Source: Fasciola hepatica
Lineage: Eukaryota; Platyhelminthes; Trematoda; Plagiorchiida; Fasciolidae
Length of the DNA stretch: 64,000 nt
Assembly: GCA_948099385.1 (NCBI GenBank)
Contig: CANUEZ040000113.1
Coordinates: forward strand, 5,406,501 to 5,470,500
Direction of reading: 5' to 3'
Part shown: one piece after another, positions 44,961 through 55,440 of the stretch
Position numbering within the stretch: position 1 is the stretch's first letter
How the letters are laid out: the number at the start of each line of letters is the position of its first letter
Notes under the pieces: generated by a model
Databases searched by the model: none
What the model was told of the DNA's origin: nothing
The model's input: the letters and a program-made list of their open reading frames with translations, nothing else
Translations under genes and position numbers: made by a program

Positions 44961-46552
44961 CAAAAATATATCAAGAAATGCACGGTGAAAAGCGAAAAAA
45001 ATCAGCATTTTGTCTCTCTCACTCAATGTCTGTTTTATTCTATTCTACTCCCCTTCCCCTGTTTTGTAGTTGTGGTTATTGCGTTGGTACCCTGCTTGAT
45101 CTCAGGTTGTCCATCTGTTCACTCTTGAGTCACCGGAATCACTGATGATGATTTACCTACTTGGTAACAAAATAGTAGTACTTTTCGTATTCTGACTTTG
45201 CTGAAATGTCCATGGTTTTCAGTAATGTGGGTCATCACGGCCTGGTCTCTGTTCAGTATTTTACTTTGCCATTTGATGATGACCAGCATTACTTCGTGAT
45301 GGATCTAGGAGGCGACATTGCCGGGTTATTCTGCTGATATCCTATTGGAACTTCTGCCACTCGGGGGAAAGGTCATTATTTAAGTTGAGCATAGCAAAAG
45401 TTCTGGTAAATTGGATGATATAGTTAAGGATCGTGATGGCTTCAGGGCAGAGTTTATTCGTGACTGCAACAAATCTTTCCGCCAGAAACACACATACGGG
45501 TATTATCGAAACTCATGCATACTGGCGTCTGTTGAGCGCGTTTTGTTCTCGTGCATGACAGTAATAATACGGAACTACATAATTTTATACCTACGATAAC
45601 TAGCAGGTGGTGGCGAACTTTCCTGACAGTAACTCTTGTAGTCTCCTTGTATTCGGTGAACACATGTGCCCAGAATTCAGACAAAACCTCATTTTTGCCA
45701 CTCCCAGTCGGTCGCAACGACGACGGAATGTTGACCTCTGGGGGAAAGCGAAACCCGAATTATTTATCCCAAACACGAACAGAAACTCAACGCTCATACA
45801 CCTTGATAATCATTGGATCTACCTTCATTGTTCAAGATTTTTAACAATCCCTTCGGCACAGATTTCATGTGGATTAGTAAATCATCTTTTCATCTTATGC
45901 TTCATTATATTTTCCACTTTTGGCTCCAATGGCCAGTGCGCAGATGACCGATTGACTTCTCTCTTTAGAACAGAGAATATTTTCTTGGTTACCAATAAAT
46001 CTGGGCTATTGGGAAGTAAGTATATGAGCTAAACCTTGAAGTTGAGCATAATTTCATAAGCCTGAAATTCCGTATTGACCGGACAAAGCGTTTTACATGA
46101 ATATATTTACGAAATTCCCATGAACTATAGCGTCGAGCACGATCCCAAAATATGTATACCTGCCTAGGTGGCTTCTTTTCGTTGAATTCGGGGAATTTCG
46201 CGGTCACCGCGCTGAAGATTTTCCCTCTTTTTCAGAGGCCTCCAGGTAAAGTGTACCAATAAGGCTAATCATATTTTATTCCAATCCAAATCACCCACTT
46301 TGGTTGGCGTAATATCGGTATTCGCCGGGATACTTTTGCGGAAGAAATTCTTGCGCCAAATGACTTTTCTTAGCTTGACTCATAACATTTTACCTTGACA
46401 ACCAGGGTCACGCGCATTCAACTACACATAGTGCAGCAAAGAATCAACACAAATGAGGAGAAATGTTTAGCAAATTAATGTCATAATCCGATGCTGTGAT
46501 ATATCCTGATTTAGTCACGAAACTAGAAATTTATACTGAGAAACTTTTCCAG

Positions 46553-46726
46553 TGCGCCACTATCGACGATGTTTTCACGTTCGGTTCACCTTCCGCTTCT
46601 TTCTCTCGCTTTAAGAGCCCACATTCAGTCTCGTCAAACAAATCTGTTAATCTGATCATCGAATCAACAGACGAAGATGAATGTATTTTCGAATTGTATG
46701 ACAATTTCAGTAGCACCGTTGAGTAA
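46553..46726 (+). CDS. Candidate terminal or alternative exon
   Basis: A frame opens in phase 0 after the acceptor ACTTTTCCAG and ends at TAA (46724-46726). It encodes about 57 residues including DDVFTFGSPSASFSRFKS and an acidic end (ESTDEDECIFELYDNFSS). Its phase would fit after exon E, giving an alternative short C terminus that skips the coiled coil of exon F. No family match is recognised and no poly(A) signal is evident close by. It could also be a chance frame. Confidence 0.35.
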   Translation, partial: CATIDDVFTFGSPSASFSRFKSPHSVSSNKSVNLIIESTDEDECIFELYDNFSSTVE

Positions 46727-47617
46727 CCCACTAGTAGTTATTAGTAGACAGCTTTTTGCTGTTTTTTGACTTTTAAGCACGGTTGATTTATTGAGGCCTC
46801 TTGTTGTCCCTCGTTCTGAATCTGCTGATCATGGCTACCGCCTATCTGTGATAATGCACTGCTTCTTCGCGTCTACGAAACGTCTTTTCCGTATGTCACT
46901 GTGGACTCTTTCTACCGTGAGGTCTATGTGGCACCTGATCATTGCCTATCCTGAGTGGTTTTGTCCGAAAGAAAGCTTGAGCAGCACAGTGGTCAGGTAA
47001 CCGACGGTTGATTGGCTGTACTCTTTACGTAGTAGGCCCTCGCGGTTAGCCTAGAAAGGTGTGACACTGATTTGGCGTGCAACCGATCAGCTGAAAGTCG
47101 TTCCATCCTCGTCAGGTTTTAGTCAATCGCTTATCACTTTGTGCTACTTGGGAGTGAACAGTGAGTAGCATATTTTTCCTCTTTGGTGTGAAGAACCTCT
47201 GAGAACTGACCCAAGTGATATTTCGCATCCGTCTTAGCTCAGAATTTGAGTTCTCTTCAGAGCGGCCTCCTTCGGAACGCATAGCCGAGAATCTTCAACA
47301 GACACACAAAACGTCTGTACAATGTTTTGAGTTTCTGTAATAACCAGGGCGTTGCAACAATGTTTAATCCTCCATGAATGAGGAAGAATAACCGAGTTTC
47401 TCTTCACGTGACCGGTATCACTCAAGCCAAATGAGTCTTCGCTAACAGGCTGGAAGCATACCGCCACACCGTTTTCCAGTTTCGGTGATTGATCACAAAT
47501 ATGAAACCAGAAGTAATTAAAACCCGTTTATACCAGCCTGTGTGCGCTTCTGTCGAAAAAAACTGCTATTCATGCTATAGTTATCCTTTATTTTTCTCCT
47601 CGTTCCATTTGGTTCAG

Positions 47618-47714
47618 AACCTCGCCCAGCTGCAGAAAGAGAATCAACAATTGTACATCTGTCCGGAAAGTAACGTAAATCCCAACAACAGGGAGCAAAA
47701 ATTGAGCCTCTCAT
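47618..47714 (+). CDS. CCSER: CCSER-like gene, exon F (coiled coil)
   Basis: A strong acceptor (TTTTTCTCCTCGTTCCATTTGGTTCAG) and donor GTGAGT at 47715. It enters in phase 0, matching exon E, and leaves after one base. It encodes NLAQLQKENQQLY followed by a Pro/Asn-rich stretch and EQKLSLS. The Leu heptad spacing is that of the start of a coiled coil, as found at this place in CCSER1 and CCSER2. The downstream partner is not certain. Confidence 0.75.
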
Positions 47715-47954
47715 GTGAGTAATCATTTTTATTTATTTTTTTTTCTGGGGGGGAGGAGGGCGAGTACTGTCTGCTGTTCATTGATGCGTTGTCCACGTTT
47801 TGTCCGAGTGTTTACAGCTGTTCAGTTGATCCGCCTCATCTTTACTTTACTGTGACCGGCTACTTGGAGAGGATAAGCCGGCTTCGTTGTGAAATGATCA
47901 TGAAGTTTCACGGGTGTTTGGTACAAGAGACTTCCTCAGCGTCACTCGACTTTT

Positions 47955-48085
47955 TTCGAGAGCGCGTCTCTACCCTTTGCACAACCAAGTGTAGGCTGCA
48001 AGGCAACAGCATGTTGATACATAGTTACCGGTGGCTCCGTAGGAGCTCGTTCGCCATTCTGTTGAATAGAATCCGACCCGGGTTC
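47955..48085 (+). repeat. Dispersed repeat B, copy 2
   Basis: Partner of 44255-44390 in the same orientation. The frame at 47789-48220 runs across it and is probably not a gene. Confidence 0.45.
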
Positions 48086-48648
48086 CAAGCAGCCCTCAGC
48101 AGTTGGTATCAAATCCAAGCGCGGATGCCATACGCACGCTTTCGTATCACGTGCGCTGTGCCTCACTCGAGGGAGGCTTCGAACATTTTACAAATTGATA
48201 AGCCTGCACAAATTTCCTAAGTGCTCGGCATTCTTCACTGTGAACTTGCGGTATGGCCGCCTCTGGCAGGCTATCACCAGCTGAGCTCACATTTCATTTG
48301 CCAAGTAATCACTGTTTCAAAGCTGGATCGATGTTTGTGCTGCAAAGACTATTGTTAAATAACGTTTTTCTCAGTTTTTCCCTTCCCTCGATGCGGAATA
48401 TTATATGGTGATCTTGGGACTTTTTTTCACTTGCGATCAGATCGCTCCTCCGTTGTTGCCGTTTTTCCTAAGGTTTTATACAAGTTTCAAGCTTCCCGAA
48501 AAATCGGATAAATTCAATTCTCATTTGTTAGCATTTCATCAGCCAGTGGGTGCTTTTTCCGCCTACAATTTGATGACTGGTCGCCGTCGTGTTTTCTACC
48601 CATGAGCTTTCGTACTTCAGTGCATGCTACTGATAATGATAGTAGTGG

Positions 48649-49470
48649 ATGATTGTTGATAATAAATCCTGTCACTTGAAAAAAACAAGGAGAAAAATTC
48701 TGCGTGCCCATCGTGTTGGTGTCTGTGAGACCAAAATCGCCCGGAATGTCCCGGGAAATGGACACGCGTTTACTCGTGTTAAATATTGTGTTACGACTAG
48801 AATGGGCATCCAGAACACAAAACACGCGATTTCGGCAATGATGTTATCAGCATGGCGGCAACAAAAAAAAACTCATTTTTCAACGAGATAATTTTGCATT
48901 AAATACCTATATGCCATTGAGAATAGGAGCGAATAATAGTAAACTGTTTAAACTTTCGGATGGTCTTAAATCGGAGAAAAACGCCCAATAAAGGAGGTCA
49001 CTTGTCGCAGTCGCCAAGAAATTCCAGTCGCATCACATCGTTTTTGCTATGAGTTAATTTCGTATGTTCTGCCGCGAGTCTTAGAGGGGTCACTGAAGTG
49101 TGAACCCTAATGAGAGATTTTCTAAAGAACTCGTTCCAGTAATTTCGAAGTAACAGCGTTCTTCGATGGGAGCTGAAGTTAATTATAATCAATCTTGTCA
49201 AGTGATCGTGGCCAGCAGACTCCCGAATTCGGAAAATCCATGTGTCTATTTCGCCAGATGAGTTCTTCTAGAAAATCTCTTGTCGAAAGTCATGTTTGAC
49301 ATCAGTTTGTCTATTGTAAAATTGTGGACACATCGATTCATTCTTATACGTTTGCAGGCTATCGAAGCGTACAATTTTCAAAACTTTCCTCTAAAGGCCC
49401 AGATTTAAATGGGATTGAGAATGTATTCCTAATATTGGAGAAAAGATATAATGAACTTTCTCCATTGTAG
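48649..49470 (+). mobile_element. Tc1-type DNA transposon remnant
   Basis: Frame 49360-49470 reads KLSSKGPDLNGIENVFLILE, which matches the Tc1 transposase signature usually read SPDLNPIEN-W--LK, including the Glu that serves as third catalytic residue in DD34E transposases. Upstream, 48680-48780 reads KTRRKILRAHRVGVCETKIAR, similar to the helix-turn-helix start of such transposases (R--I---H--G-S---IA). The middle, with the first two catalytic Asp residues, is not recognisable. No terminal inverted repeats were found, so limits are loose. It lies downstream of exon F. Confidence 0.6.
49360..49470 (+). pseudogene. Tc1-like transposase C-terminal fragment
   Basis: About 36 codons ending in TAG. 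The GPDLNGIEN motif has Ser-to-Gly and Pro-to-Gly changes relative to the family. A TTTGCAG just before it looks like a splice acceptor and would even be in phase with exon F, but the transposase match explains the frame better. Confidence 0.65.
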
Positions 49471-50354
49471 ACTTTGGAGGCGAAAATGGAACTCGGACTA
49501 ATCGTTGCCTTACGACTAGGTTGGTGCACTTCATGCTTTAAAGGCTGAAATAAACCACTGAGAATATCGAATACTAATATATTACTAACCGGGAAATAAC
49601 GTAATTTGAACACAAGTTCACATGCTAACAAATGCTTTTATGAACTAAGACAACGGTTTATTTACTCACAGCTCTCCTAAGTGACGACCGAATCATCCAA
49701 ATGCGTCGCTTTCTACTGAATCATAAATATTTTCTCGCTTTTGTTTAGCATCGACTAGTTCCTTAGAGGGGCTATTAGTTCATGATAATCACGTGTTCGT
49801 GTCTCAATGAGGCCTCGATAGATACACCCGTTCAGGTATCATGCTGGCTAACACAGCAGTTTCCCTACATCTTTTGTGATCTGTTTCTTGAATCTCTCCG
49901 TAGGAGGTGGAATGGACGCACTAAATGGATGTTTCAACAAACCATATGCGAACTGTACGTAAACTGGTTTGCACTTGGACTATTAATTGAAGTAATTATG
50001 TCATGTTGTGGAAGGAACTTTCGAGTGGCCCCTTTTCGCAATTGCTTTGTCGAACGAAAAGGTATAACAACATAATCCAAAACAGTGGTGATTTTCCCCC
50101 TCATTTTCTAACACATCACAAATCGGCTCGTAGTTTGTTCTTATCCGTTCCTGTTTCGGACATGACAGCAGTCGTAGCAAAGTTCGCATCAATATTTCCG
50201 TCTCATTCTCGTGGTATTTTTTGCTAAATAACATTCACCGGGACCATGATCATCACCATCGTCTAATCTGCCCCATTCCCCATTTGTCCTTGATATCCAA
50301 TCAAGTGCCGCCTAACGTGATTCAGTGCGTTTCCTTTGTTGTTTCATTTTGCAG

Positions 50355-50401
50355 ATTCCATTTCGGAAGACGTTCATGTTCCGTTCGGAATAAGCAGCTG
50401 A
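50355..50401 (+). CDS. CCSER: Possible last coding exon of the CCSER-like gene
   Basis: A very good acceptor (TTTCCTTTGTTGTTTCATTTTGCAG) is followed, in the phase demanded by exon F, by 14 codons (SISEDVHVPFGISS) and TGA. No conserved motif supports it and vertebrate homologues are much longer here, so it may be an alternative end or a chance match. A longer frame in another phase also exists (to 50433). Confidence 0.3.
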
Positions 50402-51066
50402 TTGCATTGATGTGTGTAACCATAACAATATAATCTATTATCTGAAGCAACCTGGATCTTTCCTGTGCCTTGTTTTGTATTTCGTTCTGACTGTGCCACT
50501 TCGACCACTCACCAACTTTCTGTACCTTTATCTCTCCTCTCTCCCGTGTCGCACACTCACAATGTTCCATCAAACAGCCCACACACACACACTCGGTATC
50601 CCTTCCCGTCTGTTTGTCGGTCAGTCCACTCTTTCCCATACTGTGATTCTTATTCATACTGTGCTTGAGATGACAACATCTCAGCATCTGAGTAAACTCG
50701 ACATTTACCAACCTGCAATCGTGCTCACTCGGATGACCCCAGACTTTTTTCCAGTGTTCATTTCCGGCTGGAACATCATTTCGTTACCATTGATTCCTTT
50801 TGTCCTACTGTCTGCATTTGCAGTGTTGGTCCCAAACCATTCTCTCTTTCTGTCTCCTAAACACAATTTTTTTCCAAAAATGTTTCCCTTGTCGACGTGT
50901 TCAGTTACTTTTTTTGGCTGTGTCCCCTGTTTCTTTTTCACTAGATGCTTGTATATTGGATAACCTTTCAGCTAGATCGACTGTTTCGTTCTTTTTATAT
51001 TTGTGATGACATCGAACAACATTCAAAATCTAAACCGTCCGTCTCGTACCTTGAGTTACAAATTAG

Positions 51067-51070
<4 letters not shown>

Positions 51071-51117
<47 letters not shown>
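51071..51117. repeat. (CA)n microsatellite
   Basis: About 47 bases of AC repeat, followed shortly by a poly-C run (51128-51138). Confidence 0.97.
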
Positions 51118-51118
<1 letters not shown>

Positions 51119-51310
51119 CGGCTTTCTCCCCCCCCCCCTCCACAAAGTCCCCAAGGCCACTTGATGTCTTATTCATTTTCATATTTTGTTCTATCTCATT
51201 GTTTACAGTTTTGCGGTTCGTTTTCGTCCCGTTCACTTTTGTCTATTCGTTCGCCGCTCGTGTTTATAGGCATACACAAACTCACACGTACACACACTCC
51301 AGCCGCGTTC

Positions 51311-51312
<2 letters not shown>

Positions 51313-51364
<52 letters not shown>
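51313..51364. repeat. (AT)n microsatellite
   Basis: About 52 bases of AT repeat. Confidence 0.97.
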
Positions 51365-51369
<5 letters not shown>

Positions 51370-52982
51370 TTTATTTGAACTGAAGGACCACAACAACATG
51401 GACCATGGTTGGAAGAAATATAAATTTTGTTTCTCCTTTCTCTTTTGTGTGTGCTACGTGGCTCCGTTTTTCCACTTCTACTGTTGTGGATTACCAGTCG
51501 TATCGAAGGCCTCAGGACTCACACACTGCGACACAAGTTTTCATGGGTTTGCTTGTACGTGTGTGTGTATGTTGTCGTTCTGTTTTTGAGAAGGCCAATA
51601 CACTTTTCTAAACCGATGCTGTTTTCTTTGGGCATTGTTATTTGTTCAGCCAATCCGATTCACCGAAGTGCTCACGGAAATGGTATTTCTTGGATGGTAG
51701 TCAATGTGAATTTGGCACAGTTATTAAACTGATCTGAATTTTTCCTGAAATCCACTGAAACGTTTTGCGCGACACGAATCATACTATAGTATACTGGAGA
51801 CAGTGATATTCCGTGGAGGTTTGCACGTGTTCAGTTTGAAAAGAGAAAAACAATAGATCCATGAGCCCAAAGCTCAAGTGGGTTACCACACTTGCATTAA
51901 TCAAACTCCAATATGGTGGCCTACAGTCTGATCGTTACACTGTTTCTCCCAACGAAAGGACACTGTCCACTGTGTTACGTACTCCTCCGTCATACACACA
52001 CACACACACCAGGAGTACTCGGACCACATCGGGTAGGCCATTCCACAAGACCTCTGCCACACAGCTCCTTGAAACTACTCTTTTCTATCATTTTGCGCGA
52101 TACAGATTATATTTTCTGCTAGTGGTAGGTTTGGAAAACGGGCCAAAAACAAACGTGTATTTTATGTAATGACCAGTGTTGTTGGGTTCTTCGACTACCG
52201 CCTGACTTATTCGTGCTTTACGTGACTCAGCCCTTGCGGTCGTAAGGTCATGTGTCTTCTCCTACGCGACGTGGGTCGTTATTCGGAAGAATCAATATTT
52301 GGCACCAATGCGATCGATTCCACTCTCTCATAATCCAGGATATTTTTACCGAATAAAAGTTGATTGAATAAACGTTACCACCGAAGAACGCACATTTTTC
52401 GGTCACCCTTACTGTCGTACTATCTGGGGTATTGGTTTTATTGAATTCAACTATAGCGGTGCATCCTTAGGCATACAGGGACTACAGTTATGGTTCAGCT
52501 ATTCGGCATGCACGGCAGATACTGAACCATGCGATGAAAGTTCACTAAATTACCCAATTAACTTCCGGGTCTCAGCAACTTTCAGTAGCAAGAGAAGTGC
52601 AATTATGATTGGGATTAGGCCAGTGAAATCTGCCTATTAATAGACTTTACGGCTATTATAATGAATTTCCTCCTAGCGAGAATCAAACGTGTGATTTGCG
52701 AATTTTGACTTTTCCAGGGCATCTACAGACACCATAATTACTTAGGTATTGATGAAGAGTATTGTTCTTCCTCAACCATCTCCCCCCACACACACACACT
52801 GTGTACACCAACGCCCTTTTGAATATCCAAAGGTGTGTGAGCATTAGCGTTCAGTAGAGCAGTATCCAATCTTATCGCTCCACTGTGTTGACTTACCATA
52901 GTCTGTGCGCCGGACAACGAGCAGATGTACTCAATAGCTGGCCGTCACTGATTACCCCTGGCAACATATAATATTGAGATCC

Positions 52983-53130
52983 GTGGTGCTGAAGTGGTAT
53001 TATCGGCCTTTTTCGTATCCAAGGTACGAGTTTCGAAGCTCGACATCACTAGTCACGTTGGTGGTCGGCAGCGACCCGCTCAAATTCGACTCGTTTCTAC
53101 ACCTGTTCTTCCAGGACCTCGGATACTAAC
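52983..53130 (+). mobile_element. SINE 5' part, diverged
   Basis: The head GTGGTGCTGAAGTGGTATTA and GAGTTTCGAAGCTCGACATC (B-box region) are followed by TTGGTGGTCGGCAG and a diverged body. The tail is not recognised. Confidence 0.55.
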
Positions 53131-53977
53131 GATCATCGTACACTGGTCACTAATGCGGAGAAAGTTAGGGACTAAATGATGACAGTCATTCCGTGACGAG
53201 GCTAGTGAGTGGGATGGAACGAAAATTTCATACAGTGCAGTAGAAACCCGCTATATCAATGGGAACAACTGGTAGCCAAGATCCTGTGGCTTGAGGTGGA
53301 TAACTCCTTGAGAGTCGTTTTATATGAAACGTGATAACGGCGGTAATGAGAGAAGAGAAATGCTATTTATCAATTTAAGTGTAACCTTGCTCGCCCAGCT
53401 GGGCACAACCTGCACATCAGTTGCCTTCCATATCCACGAAAGATAATTGCTTGACTAGGCGATGAGCGCGCACTAGCTTGTGTAGCCGAGCTCCGGATTT
53501 GATGGAAGCTTTTTGTACCGAAGAATGAGCGAATACGTATGCGGAATCAGGTCTATGTAATTCAAATGCTTATACAGTAATACCTCGAACATGTGCAAGG
53601 TCATAGCTTGTTGAATGTGGCATTGTTAAGGCTCAGGTATCATCCCTTCAGAGACAGCACAGTATTCCCCAATGACTTTTTGTCCCATGTATGTTGTGAA
53701 CAGCTTCTGGTACACGGTGTCTCGCTCTTTTCACTCTTGATTATAACCGAATATAGTTTTCAGGGGAAATACTGAACAATATTTATTCGCAAGTCAGCAT
53801 TTGAATAATTTTTTACGTGATCCCTGAAACTCCCGCCATCTTTGAAGACGTTCATCGGTTCCTATGGTGTGAAGTCAGTCGCATTTTTCATGTTCACCTG
53901 TAATCAGATGCTCCGTCGCAGTTCGTACCATAATCTCGGCTATGACTGGGCAATCCTGTGAATCGGCTCTGCATAGG

Positions 53978-54258
53978 TTATGGCGGTCGGGTGATTTAGA
54001 GCGCTTAGTCACCACCTCGGAGGTCCGAGGTTCGAATCTCCGCCATCACCGGTTACTTTGGTGGTAGACAGTAATCCACTGTCGCGTGGCTCGTTACCAC
54101 ACCTGACACATTGGGACCTTATGCGGTTCTCTGTCACTCCAAGTCTCAGGATGTGGTTGCCGGTTATCTTTATTAGTGCAGTGGGCCTTTATAGCCATGG
54201 GGTGTATACCCCTTCCACTGTACTGATGCACAAGCATCGAAGTAAAAAAAAACAATAA
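53978..54258 (+). mobile_element. SINE reference copy, full length
   Basis: The best plus-strand copy. Its tRNA-like head has A box GGGTGATTTAGAGCG and B box GGTTCGAATCTCC (54030-54042). The body has TTGGTGGTAGACAGTAATCC, GTTACCACACCTGACAC and TCACTCCAAGTCTCAGG, then TGCAGTGGGCCTTTATAGCC, a palindromic GGGGTGTATACCCC and CACTGTACTGATGCAC. It ends in poly-A (54245-54253). Internal A and B boxes are the RNA polymerase III promoter of tRNA-derived SINEs; mobilisation would need a LINE partner. Confidence 0.92.
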
Positions 54259-55179
54259 TATTCTAACTACAGTATTTTCCGTAGTATGAGAGCTTTGCAC
54301 GGTAGTTCAAGAGTCTCGCGCCATAGCTTAACAATCTTGCAAAGTTCTTAAACTGCGGCGCAAAGGTCTTAAACTATGACAAATATCTTAGTAATAAATT
54401 TATCCTGCAAACGTCTCATCATTTCAAAGAGAGAAATCCTGACAACATCCCTCACATGGGCATTTATAGAGGTTTGTAATCATACATCTGCAGTCTACAT
54501 AATACACGGGGAACAACAAAGTTGTGAATAAGCTCGTTCTCATCAATTCCTAATCACGTCAATACCTACCAACAGAACATTAGCACCGGTGCCGGTCAGA
54601 AAATGGGGAATGATTCACACGTATGATCCAGGTTTATTTCTGAACCAAGAGTGAGTGTAATTAGTGTAGAGCAGTAGATCCTGAACACGATTGTCCTGAT
54701 GTGTTACAGATCCCAATTATGCTCAAAAAGAAGCACGAGACCGTGTGATCACGTGTTTGGGTGCGTGATATAACTGTGAGGGTAAAAATGTCAATAGAAA
54801 AAGAACACAATGCGTTTGCGCGCGTCGATTTATGATCTGAACCAATGGGAATGTGAGATAAGCGAGTTCTGTGTGTAGTAGTTTTCGGAACAGAAAATGT
54901 GGACACCCCGTGACCGAGTAAACATGAACCGTGTATGACTGTCGACATAGATCACAATTTAATGTCAAGTACGATACAAAGTAGGTGTAAAACCGCTGCC
55001 TCAGTTTAATTGGTCATGTAGGATGTGGATCCCTCACATACATCACCTTTCTGTCGATTTTCAAGAGTTCATCACATCCCAAACATCGGCTGACGAAGTA
55101 GTCCTGCGGCCGTTCAATATTATCTACTGTGTGACTCGTAGAAAACGAACTCCGAATTTCAAGTCCAAGAAGCTGGCAA
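54259..55179. other. No gene recognised
   Basis: Short frames only; minus frames at 54661-54968 overlap each other and have no motif. Confidence 0.45.
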
Positions 55180-55440
55180 CCTTTTTATTGCATGCTTGCG
55201 CATGAATACAGTGAAAGGGGCATTTACCCCCTAGCCACAAAAGCCCACTGCACTATTGTGGGTAACCGAAAACCAGAATCTGAGACTTGGAGTGGCGAAG
55301 AACCACATGAGACCCCATTAGGTCGGGTATGGTAACGATTCGGATGGCAGTGGATTACTGTCTACCACCGGGCGGAAATTGGAACCTCGGAACTCCGAGA
55401 TTGTAAGCAAACGCTCTAAACCACTCGACCACCACCGGTC
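55180..55440 (-). mobile_element. SINE copy, full length, minus strand
   Basis: The reverse complement gives a head with GGTGGTGGTCGAGTGGTTTA, a B box changed to GGTTCCAATTTCC, the full body and a tail ending GCGCAAGCATGCAATAAAAA. Confidence 0.9.

Larger units (their letters stand above)
43001..46552. other. Intron, mostly unrecognised
   Basis: Contains an ATT-rich stretch (43151-43190), repeat B (44255-44390) and a possible LINE tail (44840-44960). Frames at 45551-45844 and 45607-46032 overlap each other and have no motif. A GGGCCCAAG-containing stretch at 43390-43500 resembles 44810-44900 in layout and may be another decayed LINE end. Confidence 0.4.
50402..52982. other. Simple-repeat-rich DNA, no gene recognised
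   Basis: Frames at 50412-50963 and 50945-51589 look long but are pyrimidine-rich (Phe/Leu/Ser) and run through CA and AT repeats, a common artefact. Short CA runs also lie at 51993-52009 and 52785-52799. Confidence 0.5.

Noticed and set aside
47234..47467. Minus-strand frame of 77 codons
   Set aside because: No recognised motif despite a less biased composition; lies just upstream of exon F on the other strand.
50945..51589. Long open frame (214 codons)
   Set aside because: It runs through a CA repeat, a poly-C run and an AT repeat and has pyrimidine-driven composition; no splice sites or motifs.
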